DNA of 37,467 bases, taken from positions 1-37,467 of the forward strand of contig JAFTRV010000035.1 of the NCBI GenBank assembly GCA_017462065.1. Reading direction: 5' to 3'. This DNA is from Bacteroidaceae bacterium (GTDB lineage: Bacteria; Bacteroidota; Bacteroidia; Bacteroidales; Bacteroidaceae). Below, one piece after another: positions 16,063 to 25,563 of this stretch (its first letter is position 1; each line of letters begins with the position of its first letter). The translations under genes and the position numbers were made by a program. A model generated the notes under the pieces. It worked only from the letters and a program-made list of their open reading frames with translations, was not told where the DNA came from and made no database searches.

Positions 16063-18681
16063 TTACGCTTCTATTATCTCGAATACTTTGTCTATTGCAG
16101 CCCTGACGCCTTGCGCATTCTTGCCGCCGGCCTGCGCGAAGTGTGCCTGTCCGCCGCCTCCGCCTTGCATCTCTCGTGCCGCCTGGCCAATAATCTTGCC
16201 GGCGTTGATGCCGCGCTCAACGAGGTCAGCGCTGACTGAAATGGTAAGCTGAGGCTTTTCGTTATGGATGCTTCCGATGACTACAAGCAGGTTCTCAGGT
16301 CTCTCCTGGCGCAGCATGAAGACGATATCCTTTACGGCAGCCGGTGTCGCAGGCAGAATGGCGCTGATATAGTTCATGCCGCCTCTCTCCTTGATATCCT
16401 TAAGAAGGTTGTCCTTTATTGCGGCCGACTTCTCTTTCGCATACTCCTCAATCTCCTTTTTCAACTCTGCGTTCTCGGCTATTGATTTTGATATTGCGGC
16501 CTTTAGGTTAGGCACGTTGTTGAACAATGCGTGAATCTCCTTCACCAAGTTCTGCAATTTGTAGATGTGCTCCTCGAACGCCTCGCCTGTTATAGCCTCG
16601 ATACGTCTTACGCCTGCCGCTACAGAGCTTTCCGAGATAATCTTCACAAAGCCTATCTCGCCGGTAGAAGCAACGTGTGTGCCGCCGCAGAACTCAATGG
16701 ATGTGCCGAACTGCACTACACGTACATGGTCGCCGTACTTTTCGCCGAAGAGGGCTATTGCGCCAAGCTCCTTGGCCTCCTCGATAGGAATGTTGCGGTA
16801 CTCCGTGAGAGGAATGTTCTTGCGGATACGGGCGTTCACGATACGCTCCACCTGCTCAATCTCCTCATCGGTCACCTTCTGGAAGTGAGAGAAGTCAAAG
16901 CGTATTGAGTCGGGCGTTACAAGCGAGCCCTTCTGCTCGACGTGCGTGCCGAGAACCTGGCGCAGTGCCTGGTCAATGAGGTGCGTGCATGAGTGGTTTG
17001 CCGCACAAGCCGCACGTTTATCCTTGTTTACCTCTGCTCTGAATGTAGCGGTCGGGTCTGCAGGCAGTCTTTTTGTTATGTGTATCGGGAGGTTGTTCTC
17101 CTTCTTTGTGTCTATAACCTCAATACGCTCGTCGCCGCATACGAGAACACCGCAGTCGCCCACCTGTCCGCCGCTCTCTGCGTAGAAAGGAGTGTCTTTC
17201 AGTACAATCTGGTAAAGCGTCTGGTTCTTCTGCTTTGTCTGGCGGTAACGAAGAATGGTTGTCTCGTATTCGGTGTTGTCATATCCTACAAAAGCGCACT
17301 CGCCCTCGCTCACTGTTATCCAGTCGCCGTTCTCCACGGCAGCCGCATTGCGGGCGCGTGTCTTCTGCTTGAGCATCTCTTCGTCGAACTGCTCCATGTT
17401 CACGGTAAGGCCGTTCTCACGTAGAATAAGCTGCGTGAGGTCAATCGGGAAGCCGAAAGTGTCGTAGAGGGTGAACGCCTCGACGCCGCTGATTTCGCTC
17501 TTGCCGTTCTCCTTAGTCGCTGCCATAATCTTGTCGAGCATGCCGATGCCTGTCTCCAGGGTGCGAAGGAACGACTCCTCCTCCTCTTTCATCACCTTAG
17601 TGATAAGTTCCTGCTGCTGTTTCAGCTCGGGGTATGCGTCACCCATGTTCTCTATGAGCGTCGGGACAAGCTTGTACATGAAAGCCTGCTTCTGTCCCAG
17701 GAACGTGTAGCCGTAGCGTACTGCACGGCGCAGGATGCGGCGAATGACATATCCTGCCTTTGCGTTTGAAGGAAGCTGTCCGTCCGTTATGGAGAATGAT
17801 ATTGTACGTATATGGTCGGCGATTACTCGCATGGCGACGTCTGTCCGGCTGTTCTCGCCGTATCTCTTTCCCGACAGCTCGCCGATAGCCTTGATGATAG
17901 GCTGGAACACGTCGGTGTCGTAGTTCGACTGCTTGCCCTGAAGCGCCATGCAAAGACGCTCGAAGCCCATGCCGGTGTCAATAACCTTTGCCGGCAGCTC
18001 CTCAAGGTGTCCGTCGGCCATGCGGTTGAACTGCATGAACACAAGGTTCCATATTTCGATTACCTGAGGATGTGAGCCGTTCACAAGGTCGCGTCCGTTG
18101 ATTTTTGCTCTCTCATCATCGCTGCGAAGGTCGATGTGTATCTCCGAGCAAGGTCCGCAAGGGCCTGTGTCGCCCATCTCCCAGAAGTTGTCGTGGTGGT
18201 TGCCGTTGATGATGCGCTCCTCGGGAAGGTGCTTCGCCCAAATGGCCGCAGCCTCGTTGTCACGCTCCAAGCCTTCGGCCTCGCAGCCCTCGAATACGGT
18301 TGCGTACATGCGGTTGGGGTCGAGCTTCACTACCTGGGTAAGGTACTCCCAGGCCCAGTTGATGGCGTCTTCCTTGAAATAGTCGCCGAAAGACCAGTTG
18401 CCGAGCATCTCGAACATCGTATGGTGATATGTGTCGTGTCCTACCTCCTCAAGGTCGTTGTGCTTGCCGCTTACACGAAGGCACTTCTGCGAGTCGGCTA
18501 CACGCTTGCTCTTTGCGGGGCGGTTGCCGAGAATGATATCCTTGAACTGGTTCATTCCTGCGTTGGTAAACATCAGTGTCGGGTCATCTTTGACAACCAT
18601 TGGAGCCGAGGGAACGATGAGGTGTCCTTTCTGCTCGAAGAACTGCTTGAACGATTCTCTAATTTCTTTTGATGTGAGCAT
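16063..18681 (-). CDS. alaS: Alanyl-tRNA synthetase
   Basis: An 872-residue class II synthetase that charges tRNA-Ala in the cytoplasm. The N-terminus is typical ([20 protein letters not shown], then [10 protein letters not shown]). [13 protein letters not shown] and the GMGFERL region mark the catalytic domain. The editing domain carries the zinc ligands in [10 protein letters not shown] (near residue 560) and FCGGTH (near residue 660). The C-terminal domain ends with the glycine-rich [14 protein letters not shown] stretch seen in AlaRS. Length is normal. The start is ATG 18681, with a -7 box at 18721-18728. Stand-alone transcription unit, ending at hairpins near 16056. Confidence 0.98.
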   Translation of the reverse strand: MLTSKEIRESFKQFFEQKGHLIVPSAPMVVKDDPTLMFTNAGMNQFKDIILGNRPAKSKRVADSQKCLRVSGKHNDLEEVGHDTYHHTMFEMLGNWSFGDYFKEDAINWAWEYLTQVVKLDPNRMYATVFEGCEAEGLERDNEAAAIWAKHLPEERIINGNHHDNFWEMGDTGPCGPCSEIHIDLRSDDERAKINGRDLVNGSHPQVIEIWNLVFMQFNRMADGHLEELPAKVIDTGMGFERLCMALQGKQSNYDTDVFQPIIKAIGELSGKRYGENSRTDVAMRVIADHIRTISFSITDGQLPSNAKAGYVIRRILRRAVRYGYTFLGQKQAFMYKLVPTLIENMGDAYPELKQQQELITKVMKEEEESFLRTLETGIGMLDKIMAATKENGKSEISGVEAFTLYDTFGFPIDLTQLILRENGLTVNMEQFDEEMLKQKTRARNAAAVENGDWITVSEGECAFVGYDNTEYETTILRYRQTKQKNQTLYQIVLKDTPFYAESGGQVGDCGVLVCGDERIEVIDTKKENNLPIHITKRLPADPTATFRAEVNKDKRAACAANHSCTHLIDQALRQVLGTHVEQKGSLVTPDSIRFDFSHFQKVTDEEIEQVERIVNARIRKNIPLTEYRNIPIEEAKELGAIALFGEKYGDHVRVVQFGTSIEFCGGTHVASTGEIGFVKIISESSVAAGVRRIEAITGEAFEEHIYKLQNLVKEIHALFNNVPNLKAAISKSIAENAELKKEIEEYAKEKSAAIKDNLLKDIKERGGMNYISAILPATPAAVKDIVFMLRQERPENLLVVIGSIHNEKPQLTISVSADLVERGINAGKIIGQAAREMQGGGGGQAHFAQAGGKNAQGVRAAIDKVFEIIEA

Positions 18682-18720
18682 ATAATTAAGTTTTTATATT
18701 TCCTTTTGACAAAAATCATG

Positions 18721-18728
18721 CAAAGTTA
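18721..18728 (-). promoter_or_regulatory. -7 box of the alaS promoter
   Basis: The minus strand reads TAACTTTG, a full match to TAnnTTTG, 40 bases upstream of the alaS start. No clear -33 box. Confidence 0.6.
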
Positions 18729-18808
18729 CATTTTTTTACGGAATATTGTCGGTTATGGCTGTGTAAAGTTCAATAGTTTTTTCACTTTAAAGGCTTTAGT
18801 CTCTATTA

Positions 18809-18840
18809 TTTGCAGAAAATGTAATAATTTATTACATTTG
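18809..18840 (+). promoter_or_regulatory. Promoter of the M23 peptidase / MerR operon
   Basis: TTTG (18809-18812), then 20 bases, then TACATTTG (18833-18840). This is a full match to the Bacteroidota housekeeping promoter (TTTG-N19/20-TAnnTTTG), 20 bases before the ATG at 18861, so the leader is very short. Confidence 0.8.
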
Positions 18841-18860
18841 CAGACGTTTATTACCGGAAA

Positions 18861-19835
18861 ATGCGAAAGCCACGTTATACATTCAACTCCGAGACAAATG
18901 AGTATGAGCGCATATATGTCACTCTTGCGCAAAGGGTGATAATTGTTCTGCGTAACATATTCTTCAGCATTATCTTCGGCGGTCTTGCTTTCCTTGTCTT
19001 CTACATGCTTATAGACAAGCCTACCGTTCAGGAGTTCGAGAATGAGAACTCGCAGCTATTGGCGCAATACAAGGTTCTCTCTTCACGTCTCGACAGAGCC
19101 ATGCTGGTGCTTCAGGACATACAGCAGCGTGACGACAATCTCTACAGAGTCATGCTCAATGCTGAGCCCGTCTCGGATGAGGCGCGCAACGCAGGGTATG
19201 CCGGCACTAACCGCTACGACCACCTTCTCGGAATGAACAATGCCGAACTGCTCGTTGAGACGACTCAGAAGCTCGACCTTCTCGAAAAGCAGCTCTATAT
19301 GCAGATAAAATCGTTCGACGAGGTTGTGGCTCTCGACAAGGACGCCGAGGAGCGCCTGCGTCACCTTCCCGCCATTCAACCCATAGCGAACCGTGACCTT
19401 AAGCGCACGGCGTCGGGATACGGCTACCGTATCGACCCTGTATATAAGGTGCGTAAGTTCCATAAGGGAATGGACTTCTCTTGCGATAAGCGCACGCCTG
19501 TTTATGCTACTGCCGACGGTGTCGTCGAGAGCGCAAAGTGGATGTCGGGCTACGGATATACGGTCGTCATTGACCACGGCTACGGCTACAAGACATTATA
19601 CGCCCACCTGCTCGACAAGAAATTCCTTGTTAAAAGAGGCCAAAAGGTGGTGCGAGGCGAGCAGATAGCTCTCAGCGGCAACTCAGGCAAGAGCACCGGC
19701 CCGCACCTTCATTACGAAGTCATAAACAAGGGCAAGCACGAAAATCCTATCAATTACTATTTTATGGACTTGGACGCCGACGGCTACGACCAGATGTTGC
19801 AGATGGCCGAGAATCACGGCAAAATATACGACTGA
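18861..19835 (+). CDS. M23 family peptidoglycan endopeptidase, membrane-anchored
   Basis: A 324-residue protein. A charged N-terminus is followed by one membrane segment (about residues 28-51), then a coiled-coil-like helical stretch (about 55-165) and a LytM/M23 domain (about 180-300). The zinc and catalytic residues are present: HKGMD (His201, Asp205), YAHL (His249) and PHLHYE (His282, His284). It should cut peptide cross-links in peptidoglycan, or, if regulated through the coiled coil, act with cell-division partners. All zinc ligands are intact, so it is an enzyme rather than an EnvC-type activator. The MerR gene follows after one base. Confidence 0.92.
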   Translation: MRKPRYTFNSETNEYERIYVTLAQRVIIVLRNIFFSIIFGGLAFLVFYMLIDKPTVQEFENENSQLLAQYKVLSSRLDRAMLVLQDIQQRDDNLYRVMLNAEPVSDEARNAGYAGTNRYDHLLGMNNAELLVETTQKLDLLEKQLYMQIKSFDEVVALDKDAEERLRHLPAIQPIANRDLKRTASGYGYRIDPVYKVRKFHKGMDFSCDKRTPVYATADGVVESAKWMSGYGYTVVIDHGYGYKTLYAHLLDKKFLVKRGQKVVRGEQIALSGNSGKSTGPHLHYEVINKGKHENPINYYFMDLDADGYDQMLQMAENHGKIYD

Positions 19836-19836
19836 T

Positions 19837-20187
19837 ATGGCACTGAACCTGAACAAAGACTTGAAGATGTACTACTCCATCAAGGAGGTTGCAAAGGAGA
19901 TTGGCGTTACGGAAACGACTTTGCGGTATTGGGAGACCGTGTTTCCGCAGGTCTCGCCGTATAAAGGCGCCAACGGAGTGCGTCGTTATACTAAAGACGA
20001 CATAAAGACGCTGCGTACAGTCTATCATTTGGTCAAGGAGCGCGGGCTTACGCTGTCAGGCGCTAAAAAGCAGTTCAAGGCGGGCGGTCCTAAAGAGAGC
20101 GCCGAAACGAACAGCGAGGTCATCGACCGTCTTAAGGCTGTAAAAGAAGAACTGCTGGCACTTAAGGAGCAACTCGATATTATATAA
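19837..20187 (+). CDS. MerR family transcriptional regulator
   Basis: A 116-residue protein. The winged helix-turn-helix is at residues 12-80: YYSIKEVAKEIGVTETTLRYWE, then GVRRYTKDDIKTLRTVYHLVKERGLTLSGAKK (given as motifs). The C-terminal part is a short charged coiled coil (DRLKAVKEELLALKEQLDII) for dimerisation. There is no cysteine-rich metal site, so no metal sensing is expected. It is nearer to the MlrA-like branch. It starts one base after the M23 stop and is presumably co-transcribed. A strong terminator begins within its last codon. Targets unknown. Confidence 0.9.
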   Translation: MALNLNKDLKMYYSIKEVAKEIGVTETTLRYWETVFPQVSPYKGANGVRRYTKDDIKTLRTVYHLVKERGLTLSGAKKQFKAGGPKESAETNSEVIDRLKAVKEELLALKEQLDII

Positions 20188-20225
20188 AGCATAGAAGCGA
20201 CCTTTCGGTCGCTTCTATGCTTTAT
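20184..20225. terminator. 19-bp hairpin terminator after MerR
   Basis: Positions 20184-20202 pair perfectly with 20207-20225 around a TTTC loop (inner sequence GCGACC/GGTCGC). The stem overlaps the MerR stop codon. The stretch from 20226 to the rsh stop at 20334 shows only weak inverted repeats (TTCCATG at 20258, CATGGAA at 20305). Confidence 0.85.
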
Positions 20226-20333
20226 AGCCTCGCTCGCTTTAAAGACGGCAGAAATGTATTTTCCATGAACCGGCAGCATGCTTGCTTTGCGGGGTATTAA
20301 TAGCATGGAATATGCAATCCGGTGGCTTGGCGG

Positions 20334-22568
20334 CTATCCTATTCTTGCGATAGTCTTTATATTCTTTATTTTCTTAAGGTTGTCGCAAATGTTCTTTACG
20401 TCATCGACGTCGTGTACGTTTATCCAGAACGTGCCGTCGAATATGCCGTTGTTGCTCTCTAAGTGTATCTTCTGGATATTTGCGTTCAGCTGCTGCGAAA
20501 TGATAGTGGTGATGTCGTGCAGCACGCCCATGTCGTCGATGCCCGTTATCTGAATTGGCACTACGAAGTAGAGCTGCTTATGTGTGCCCCATTTAGCGGC
20601 AAGTATCCTGTCGCCGTGACTGCTCTTAAGTGTGTTCGCCACATCGCAATTGCGCTTGTGTATTACAATGTGCTTGTTCTCGTCGTAGTAGCCCAGGACA
20701 TCATCGCCGGGTATCGGGTGGCAGCACTCCGCTATTATATACTTCTCTTTCAGGCTCTCCTCGGTAAGGTTTATCGGGGTTTTGCGGTCTATCTGCTCAT
20801 GTACCTCGCTCTTTGTCTCTCCCTCTTTCTTCTTGTCTCTGTTGAACGAGAATATCGAAGCGAAGCTGAGCTTCTTGTTGCCGAGCAATGCGTCTTTGTC
20901 TTCATTGCCGAGCGTAATGCTTCCTTTGCCTAACGCCAGCAGCAGCTCGTCCCTCTCTTTGAGACCATGCAGCTTCCATAATTTCTCGATGTTGCCGGCG
21001 TGGTTGCCAAGCCCCTCTTTCTCAAGGAACTGGTTGAGCTTCTCCTCTCCCTCATGCTGCAATAGGCGTTGCTGTCGGCGCAATGCGGCATGAATCTTTG
21101 CACGTGCCTTTGCGGTCGTTACGAATGAGAGCCAGCTCTCATCCACTCTCGGTGCGTTGGACGTGAGAATCTCGACCTGGTCGCCGCTCTGCAGCAGGTG
21201 GTTGAGCGGAACAAGCTTGTGGTTTACTTTCGCTCCTATGCAATGGTTGCCCAGGAATGTGTGTATGCTATAAGCGAGGTCGAGCGCTGTGCAGTTCTGC
21301 GGCATGGTCTTTATATCGCCTTTTGGCGTAAAGACAAATATCTCAGTCGCATAAAGGTTGAGCTTTATGGTGTCAAGGAAGTCGAGAGCGTTAGGCTGCG
21401 GGTCGTCAAGAATCTCCTTGATGGTGTGCAGCCAGTTGTCGAGCTGTTCGTCGTTGCTGTTGTCGCCCTGGCTCTTGTATTTCCAATGGGCGGCAATGCC
21501 TCTCTCGGCTACCTCGTTCATCTTCTCGCTTCTTATCTGCACCTCAATCCATTCGCCGTGCATGCTCATGAAGGTCGCATGCAGGGCCTTGTAGCCGTTT
21601 GTCCTGGGCTTGTTCACCCAGTCGCGCAGGCGGTCGGGGTGAGCGTTGTACAGCTTGGTCAGCGCAATGTATATGTTGAAGCATTCGTTGTTCTCGTCGC
21701 GTCCCTCGCGTGGCGTGAAGATTATTCGCACGGCAAGTATGTCATAAATGTCCTCGAACGCCACATGTTTCTTCTGCATCTTGTTCCAGATGGAGTAGGG
21801 CGACTTTACTCTGCCAATTATGCGGTACTTGAGCCCCATGGCGTCGAGCTGTTCGCAGATTGGCTGCGTGAACTCGTTGTATAGCCTGTCGCGCTCACGC
21901 TGCGTTCTCTCTATTTTCTTCTCTATCCGGTGGTACTCCTCGGGGTGCTCATACTTGAAGCTGAGGTTCTCGAGCTCTGTCTTTATGCGGCTCAGTCCCA
22001 GGCGGTATGCGATAGGCGCATATATATATAATGTCTCGCCTGCAATCTTGTACTGCTTGTTTACCTGCATGAACTCAAGGGTGCGCATGTTGTGCAGTCT
22101 GTCGGCAATCTTTATGAGTATGACACGTATGTCCTCGCTCATGGTGAGCAGCAGTTTCTTGAAGTTCTCGGCCTGCTCCGATGCGTGAGCGCCGAACACT
22201 CCGCCGGCAATCTTTGTCACTCCGTTCACAATCTCGGCAATCTTGTCGCCGAAAAGGTTTCTTATATCCTCTACCGTGTAGTCGGTGTCCTCGACTACGT
22301 CGTGCAGCAACGCTGCGCAAATGGACGTGGAGCCCAGTCCAATCTCCTTGCATACAATGCGGGCAACGGCAAGAGGGTGCATGATATACGGCTCGCCGCT
22401 GTGACGCCTGACTCCTTTGTGGGCCTGACGCGCGAAGTTGAAAGCTTTGGTGATAAGCTCAACCTTCTTGCGGTGCTGCGACGCCAGATATATGTCCAGC
22501 AGCTCCTGAAAGGCTGCATTTATGGCAGCCTCTTCGTCAATCAATCTTTTCTCGTCGTTGCTCTCCAT
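20334..22568 (-). CDS. Bifunctional (p)ppGpp synthetase/hydrolase
   Basis: A 744-residue Rel/SpoT homologue (Rsh) controlling the stringent response. The hydrolase HD domain is intact (ALLHDVVEDTD, His89-Asp90), unlike the degenerate one in E. coli RelA. The synthetase domain has RVKSPYSIWNKM, YDILAVRIIF and NKPRTNGYKALHATF (about residues 253-333), with VQIRSEKMNEVAERG after it. A TGS domain follows (about 410-475, FVFTPKGDIKTMP) and a C-terminal ACT domain (about 670-744). It is probably both synthetase and hydrolase. It is last in the parA-to-rsh gene run, with five bases between it and the mltD stop. Confidence 0.96.
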   Translation of the reverse strand: MESNDEKRLIDEEAAINAAFQELLDIYLASQHRKKVELITKAFNFARQAHKGVRRHSGEPYIMHPLAVARIVCKEIGLGSTSICAALLHDVVEDTDYTVEDIRNLFGDKIAEIVNGVTKIAGGVFGAHASEQAENFKKLLLTMSEDIRVILIKIADRLHNMRTLEFMQVNKQYKIAGETLYIYAPIAYRLGLSRIKTELENLSFKYEHPEEYHRIEKKIERTQRERDRLYNEFTQPICEQLDAMGLKYRIIGRVKSPYSIWNKMQKKHVAFEDIYDILAVRIIFTPREGRDENNECFNIYIALTKLYNAHPDRLRDWVNKPRTNGYKALHATFMSMHGEWIEVQIRSEKMNEVAERGIAAHWKYKSQGDNSNDEQLDNWLHTIKEILDDPQPNALDFLDTIKLNLYATEIFVFTPKGDIKTMPQNCTALDLAYSIHTFLGNHCIGAKVNHKLVPLNHLLQSGDQVEILTSNAPRVDESWLSFVTTAKARAKIHAALRRQQRLLQHEGEEKLNQFLEKEGLGNHAGNIEKLWKLHGLKERDELLLALGKGSITLGNEDKDALLGNKKLSFASIFSFNRDKKKEGETKSEVHEQIDRKTPINLTEESLKEKYIIAECCHPIPGDDVLGYYDENKHIVIHKRNCDVANTLKSSHGDRILAAKWGTHKQLYFVVPIQITGIDDMGVLHDITTIISQQLNANIQKIHLESNNGIFDGTFWINVHDVDDVKNICDNLKKIKNIKTIARIG

Positions 22569-22573
22569 GCCTG

Positions 22574-23908
22574 TCAGTATATTTTAAGATATCGTCCCTC
22601 TCTGATGTTGGTGTTTTTCATGCCGTTCCACTTCATGATCTGCTTTACGGTAACCCTGTATTTGCGGGCTATGCCGCCAAGCGTCTCGCCTCGTTTGATT
22701 TTGTGGCGCTTGAGAGTGCCGTGGCCGTCGTCGTTGGCCTTTGCCTGCTTTAGCATCTTTTCAATGCTCTCTCTCGGGAAAAACTCCTGCTCCCGGTGTT
22801 TGTATATGCTGTCCTCCTGGGCAAGGAAGTCTGTCACGAGCGAGTTCGAGAGGCGCAGCACGTAAGGCTCGTTCTCTCCCGGAACTATGTCCTTTATGAA
22901 TTGGGGGTTCAAAGCCCTGATCTCCTCGATGTCGGCGCCGCACACGTCTGCAATCTGCTTGAAGTGCAGGTTTCTCGAAACATGCACCGTGTCGGTCGAA
23001 ACAGTCATAATCGGCTCCATAGGGCTTATGCCATGCTCCTTGTGGTATGTCATTATGTAGTTGGCGGCGATGAACATCGGCAGGTATCCTCTTGTCTCGC
23101 GAGGCAGCCAGCGGTAAATTTCCCAAAAGTCGGTCTCGCCGCCCGAGCGTACAATCGCTTTCTTTACATTGCCGGGACCGCAGTTGTATGCGGCAATCGC
23201 CAGCTCCCATTTGCCGAACAGCTTGTAAAGGTCGTCGAGGTAGCGTATCGCCGCCTTAGTGGATTTTATAGGGTCGAAACGCTCGTCGATGTAGTTGTTC
23301 GACTTCAGTCCGTACAGCTTTGCCGTCGAGAACATGAACTGCCACAATCCTTTGGCGTTGGCTCTTGATACCGCCTTAGGGTTAAGCGCCGACTCTATGA
23401 CGGGCAGGTACTTTAGCTCATGGGGAACGCCCGCACGGTCAATCTCTTCCTCAATGATAGGCATGTAGAACTCCGACAATCCGAGCATGTACGCCACTAA
23501 CGAGCGGTTTACCGTAGCGTATCGGTCAATGCAAGAACGCACCATGCGGTTGTAGGGCATCTTGACTATCGTCTGCATGCTCTGCAGTCTTTCGGCGTAC
23601 ACCGTGTCGCTGCATTTTATATTCTCGGCGGTGCCGTAGGAGTTGTCGAGCGACCTGAGCAGGTTGCGTGCCTGCCAGCTGGTAAGAATGCTGTCAATCT
23701 CTTCGAGCATGCAGTCGGGCATTTCGAATGTTATGCTGTCACCTATGGCGCTCATTATGCTGTCGTTGCCAATAGTCATCTCCATCTCGGTAGCAACCAG
23801 CGAGTGCTTGATTATGTGGTTGTCTACAGAGTCGGGCAGGTGCGTGCCGGCCTTTGCGGTGGCGGCAAGCATCGTAAGGATTGTAAGTAATGTTATGGTC
23901 TTTCGCAT
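22574..23908 (-). CDS. MltD-like membrane/periplasmic lytic transglycosylase with LysM
   Basis: A 444-residue protein with a signal peptide (MRKTITLLTILTMLAATAKA). The transglycosylase domain lies at about residues 145-290, with catalytic Glu172 in YLPVIESALNP, then ANAKGLWQFM, AAYNCGPGNV and a long helix RETRGYLPMFIAA. This is the SLT family 1D (MltD) pattern. A single LysM domain ends the protein (about 400-444: IKRGETLGGIARKYRVTVKQI). It should cleave glycan strands of peptidoglycan. Between DUF5683 and rsh in the same transcript direction, 20 bases after DUF5683. Confidence 0.93.
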   Translation of the reverse strand: MRKTITLLTILTMLAATAKAGTHLPDSVDNHIIKHSLVATEMEMTIGNDSIMSAIGDSITFEMPDCMLEEIDSILTSWQARNLLRSLDNSYGTAENIKCSDTVYAERLQSMQTIVKMPYNRMVRSCIDRYATVNRSLVAYMLGLSEFYMPIIEEEIDRAGVPHELKYLPVIESALNPKAVSRANAKGLWQFMFSTAKLYGLKSNNYIDERFDPIKSTKAAIRYLDDLYKLFGKWELAIAAYNCGPGNVKKAIVRSGGETDFWEIYRWLPRETRGYLPMFIAANYIMTYHKEHGISPMEPIMTVSTDTVHVSRNLHFKQIADVCGADIEEIRALNPQFIKDIVPGENEPYVLRLSNSLVTDFLAQEDSIYKHREQEFFPRESIEKMLKQAKANDDGHGTLKRHKIKRGETLGGIARKYRVTVKQIMKWNGMKNTNIREGRYLKIY

Positions 23909-23928
23909 TTATATAATCTTTCTGTCTT

Positions 23929-24669
23929 TCAAAAATTAATCTGGCAGTTCAGTCCGTAGAACTCGCTTCCGTCTATTCGTGAGCCGCTTTGTATGATCTG
24001 CGGCTCCAGGTTTATGTTCACATCGTCGTTTATGTCAAAGCTCGCAAGCTGCGCATCGACGTAGGCGTCGATTACCGACAGGGCGTAAACGCCGATAAAG
24101 GCGAATATGCTCATGTCGCGCCAGCGGCGGTAGCGGTCTTTCCTCTTCTTGAACACGTTCTTAAGGTACTCCTTGTTCGCCTCGAAATTATATCCCGGGC
24201 GAAAGAAATCCTCGTACGACTTCGTGTTGGGGTCGCTGTCCATGATGTCAAGGTATGCCTGACGGTAGTCCTTGTACATCTGTCCGTTCCAGTTGTAAGC
24301 GTACATGCAGCCCACGAACCCGCCGTACACGATGGGCAGCTTCCAGTATTTGCGGTTGTATATCTGCCCTCCTCCCGGTATGACGAGTGCGAGCCATGTC
24401 GATGTCGATACATTGGGCTTCCACGCCTTTTTTGCAGGCTTGCTCTCCACGGTCTTGGCGCTGTCGGCGAGCATGACAGGGCTCTCTGCCGAAATCTGCC
24501 GGTAAACGCTGTCTGCCATAACGGAGTCGCTCTTCGCTGAATACTCAGCTGCAAGGCTGTCGGTCGCGGCAATCCCTAAGTACTGTGATTGCGCAAGAGC
24601 CTTCGTGCCGGGGAGTGCCGACAGGAAGGCCGCTAAAATGACTCCGTATGTCAAACACAGACGCCGCAC
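23929..24669 (-). CDS. DUF5683 membrane protein
   Basis: A 246-residue protein with signal peptide MRRLCLTYGVILAAFLSALPGTKALAQ (short motif form) and a DUF5683 domain. The latter shows WLALVIPGGGQIYNRKYWKLP, a membrane-type segment IVYGGFVGCMYAYNW, then an aromatic, charged loop (DYRQAYLDIMDSD) and a second hydrophobic segment IFAFIGVYALSVIDAYVDA. Its start is GTG 24669, three bases after the parB stop. The family is restricted to Bacteroidota as far as I know and has no firm function. Its place between parB and mltD suggests an envelope role. The last about 40 residues (DINDDVNINLEP) look beta-rich. Confidence 0.85.
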   Translation of the reverse strand: MRRLCLTYGVILAAFLSALPGTKALAQSQYLGIAATDSLAAEYSAKSDSVMADSVYRQISAESPVMLADSAKTVESKPAKKAWKPNVSTSTWLALVIPGGGQIYNRKYWKLPIVYGGFVGCMYAYNWNGQMYKDYRQAYLDIMDSDPNTKSYEDFFRPGYNFEANKEYLKNVFKKRKDRYRRWRDMSIFAFIGVYALSVIDAYVDAQLASFDINDDVNINLEPQIIQSGSRIDGSEFYGLNCQINF

Positions 24670-24672
24670 GTG

Positions 24673-25557
24673 CTATTGGTTTAGTTTGTCGAATATCGCA
24701 ATAATGCGTTCAAGCTCCTGTTCGTTCTTGAACTTTATGCTAATCTTTCCATTGCCTTTCTCGGTGCAGGTGAGCTGTACCGGTGTCTGGAAGAATTGCG
24801 TAAGGTGCTTTTTCAGCTGGTGGTACACGGCGTCCTGCTTCTTGCTCTTCTGCTGCGTTTTTGCCGCATCGCCGCCCTCTTCGCCGCTCTTCATCTTGCG
24901 TATGAGCTCTTCGACCTCACGTACCGAATAGCCGTTCTTTACCGTTTCGTCGAACACCGCTATCTGGTCGGCATGCGATGACAGCGACAGCAACGCCTTT
25001 GCGTGGCCCATGTCTATCCGTTTCTCCTTGAGAGCTACCTGAATGTTGCCCGGCAGCTTCAGCAGGCGAAGGAAGTTCGCAATCGTGGCGCGTCCTTTTC
25101 CCACTCTCTTGCTCAGCTGCTCCTGCGACAGGCTGTATTGCTCTATGAGCTGCTGGTATGCCAAAGCAATTTCGAGGGGATTCAGGTCCTCGCGCTGTAT
25201 GTTCTCAATGAGCGCCATCTCCATTGTGTTCTCGTCGTTGGCGCTTACTATGTATGCCGGTATCGTGCTTTTGCCTGCAAGCTGCGAAGCACGGAAACGT
25301 CTCTCTCCTGCTATAATCTGGTAGCTGCCGTCGCTCTCCTTACGCAGGGTTATCGGCTGTATGACGCCAAGCTCCTTTATCGAGTCGGCAAGCTCCCGCA
25401 GCGACTCCTCGTTGAACTCTCGTCGCGGCTGGTTGGGGTTTGCAGCAATCTTCGCAATCTCAATCTCGCCGATAGACGATGACGCAGGCGTATTCAACGC
25501 CTCGGTTGAAATCAGTGCGTCGAGTCCACGGCCTAAAGTAAATTTCTGTTTTGCCAT
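24673..25557 (-). CDS. parB: Chromosome partitioning protein ParB
   Basis: A 294-residue ParB/Spo0J. N-terminal ParA-binding start (GLDALIS), then the CTPase/parS-sliding domain with NPNQPRREF, ELGVIQPITLR and box II GERRFRAS, followed by ENIQREDLNPLE and the helix-turn-helix SQEQLSKRVGKGRATIANFLRLLKL. A linker and a C-terminal dimerisation domain (QLTCTEKGNGKISIKF) complete it. It loads onto parS sites near the origin and spreads by CTP-gated clamping. It follows parA by six bases. I could not identify a parS site in the window by eye. Confidence 0.96.
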   Translation of the reverse strand: MAKQKFTLGRGLDALISTEALNTPASSSIGEIEIAKIAANPNQPRREFNEESLRELADSIKELGVIQPITLRKESDGSYQIIAGERRFRASQLAGKSTIPAYIVSANDENTMEMALIENIQREDLNPLEIALAYQQLIEQYSLSQEQLSKRVGKGRATIANFLRLLKLPGNIQVALKEKRIDMGHAKALLSLSSHADQIAVFDETVKNGYSVREVEELIRKMKSGEEGGDAAKTQQKSKKQDAVYHQLKKHLTQFFQTPVQLTCTEKGNGKISIKFKNEQELERIIAIFDKLNQ

Positions 25558-25563
25558 TATTTG

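Noticed and set aside
20226-20333. Possible small RNA between MerR and rsh
   Set aside because: Only short inverted repeats, no promoter box and no terminator of its own.
21198-21884. Plus-strand open frame of 228 codons inside rsh
   Set aside because: The opposite strand carries clear Rsh domains over the same bases, so this is a shadow.
24666-24673. GCACGTGC at the parB/DUF5683 junction as a parS site
   Set aside because: Only the CACGTG core and one flanking pair are symmetric; the outer bases do not match the usual 16-bp parS palindrome.
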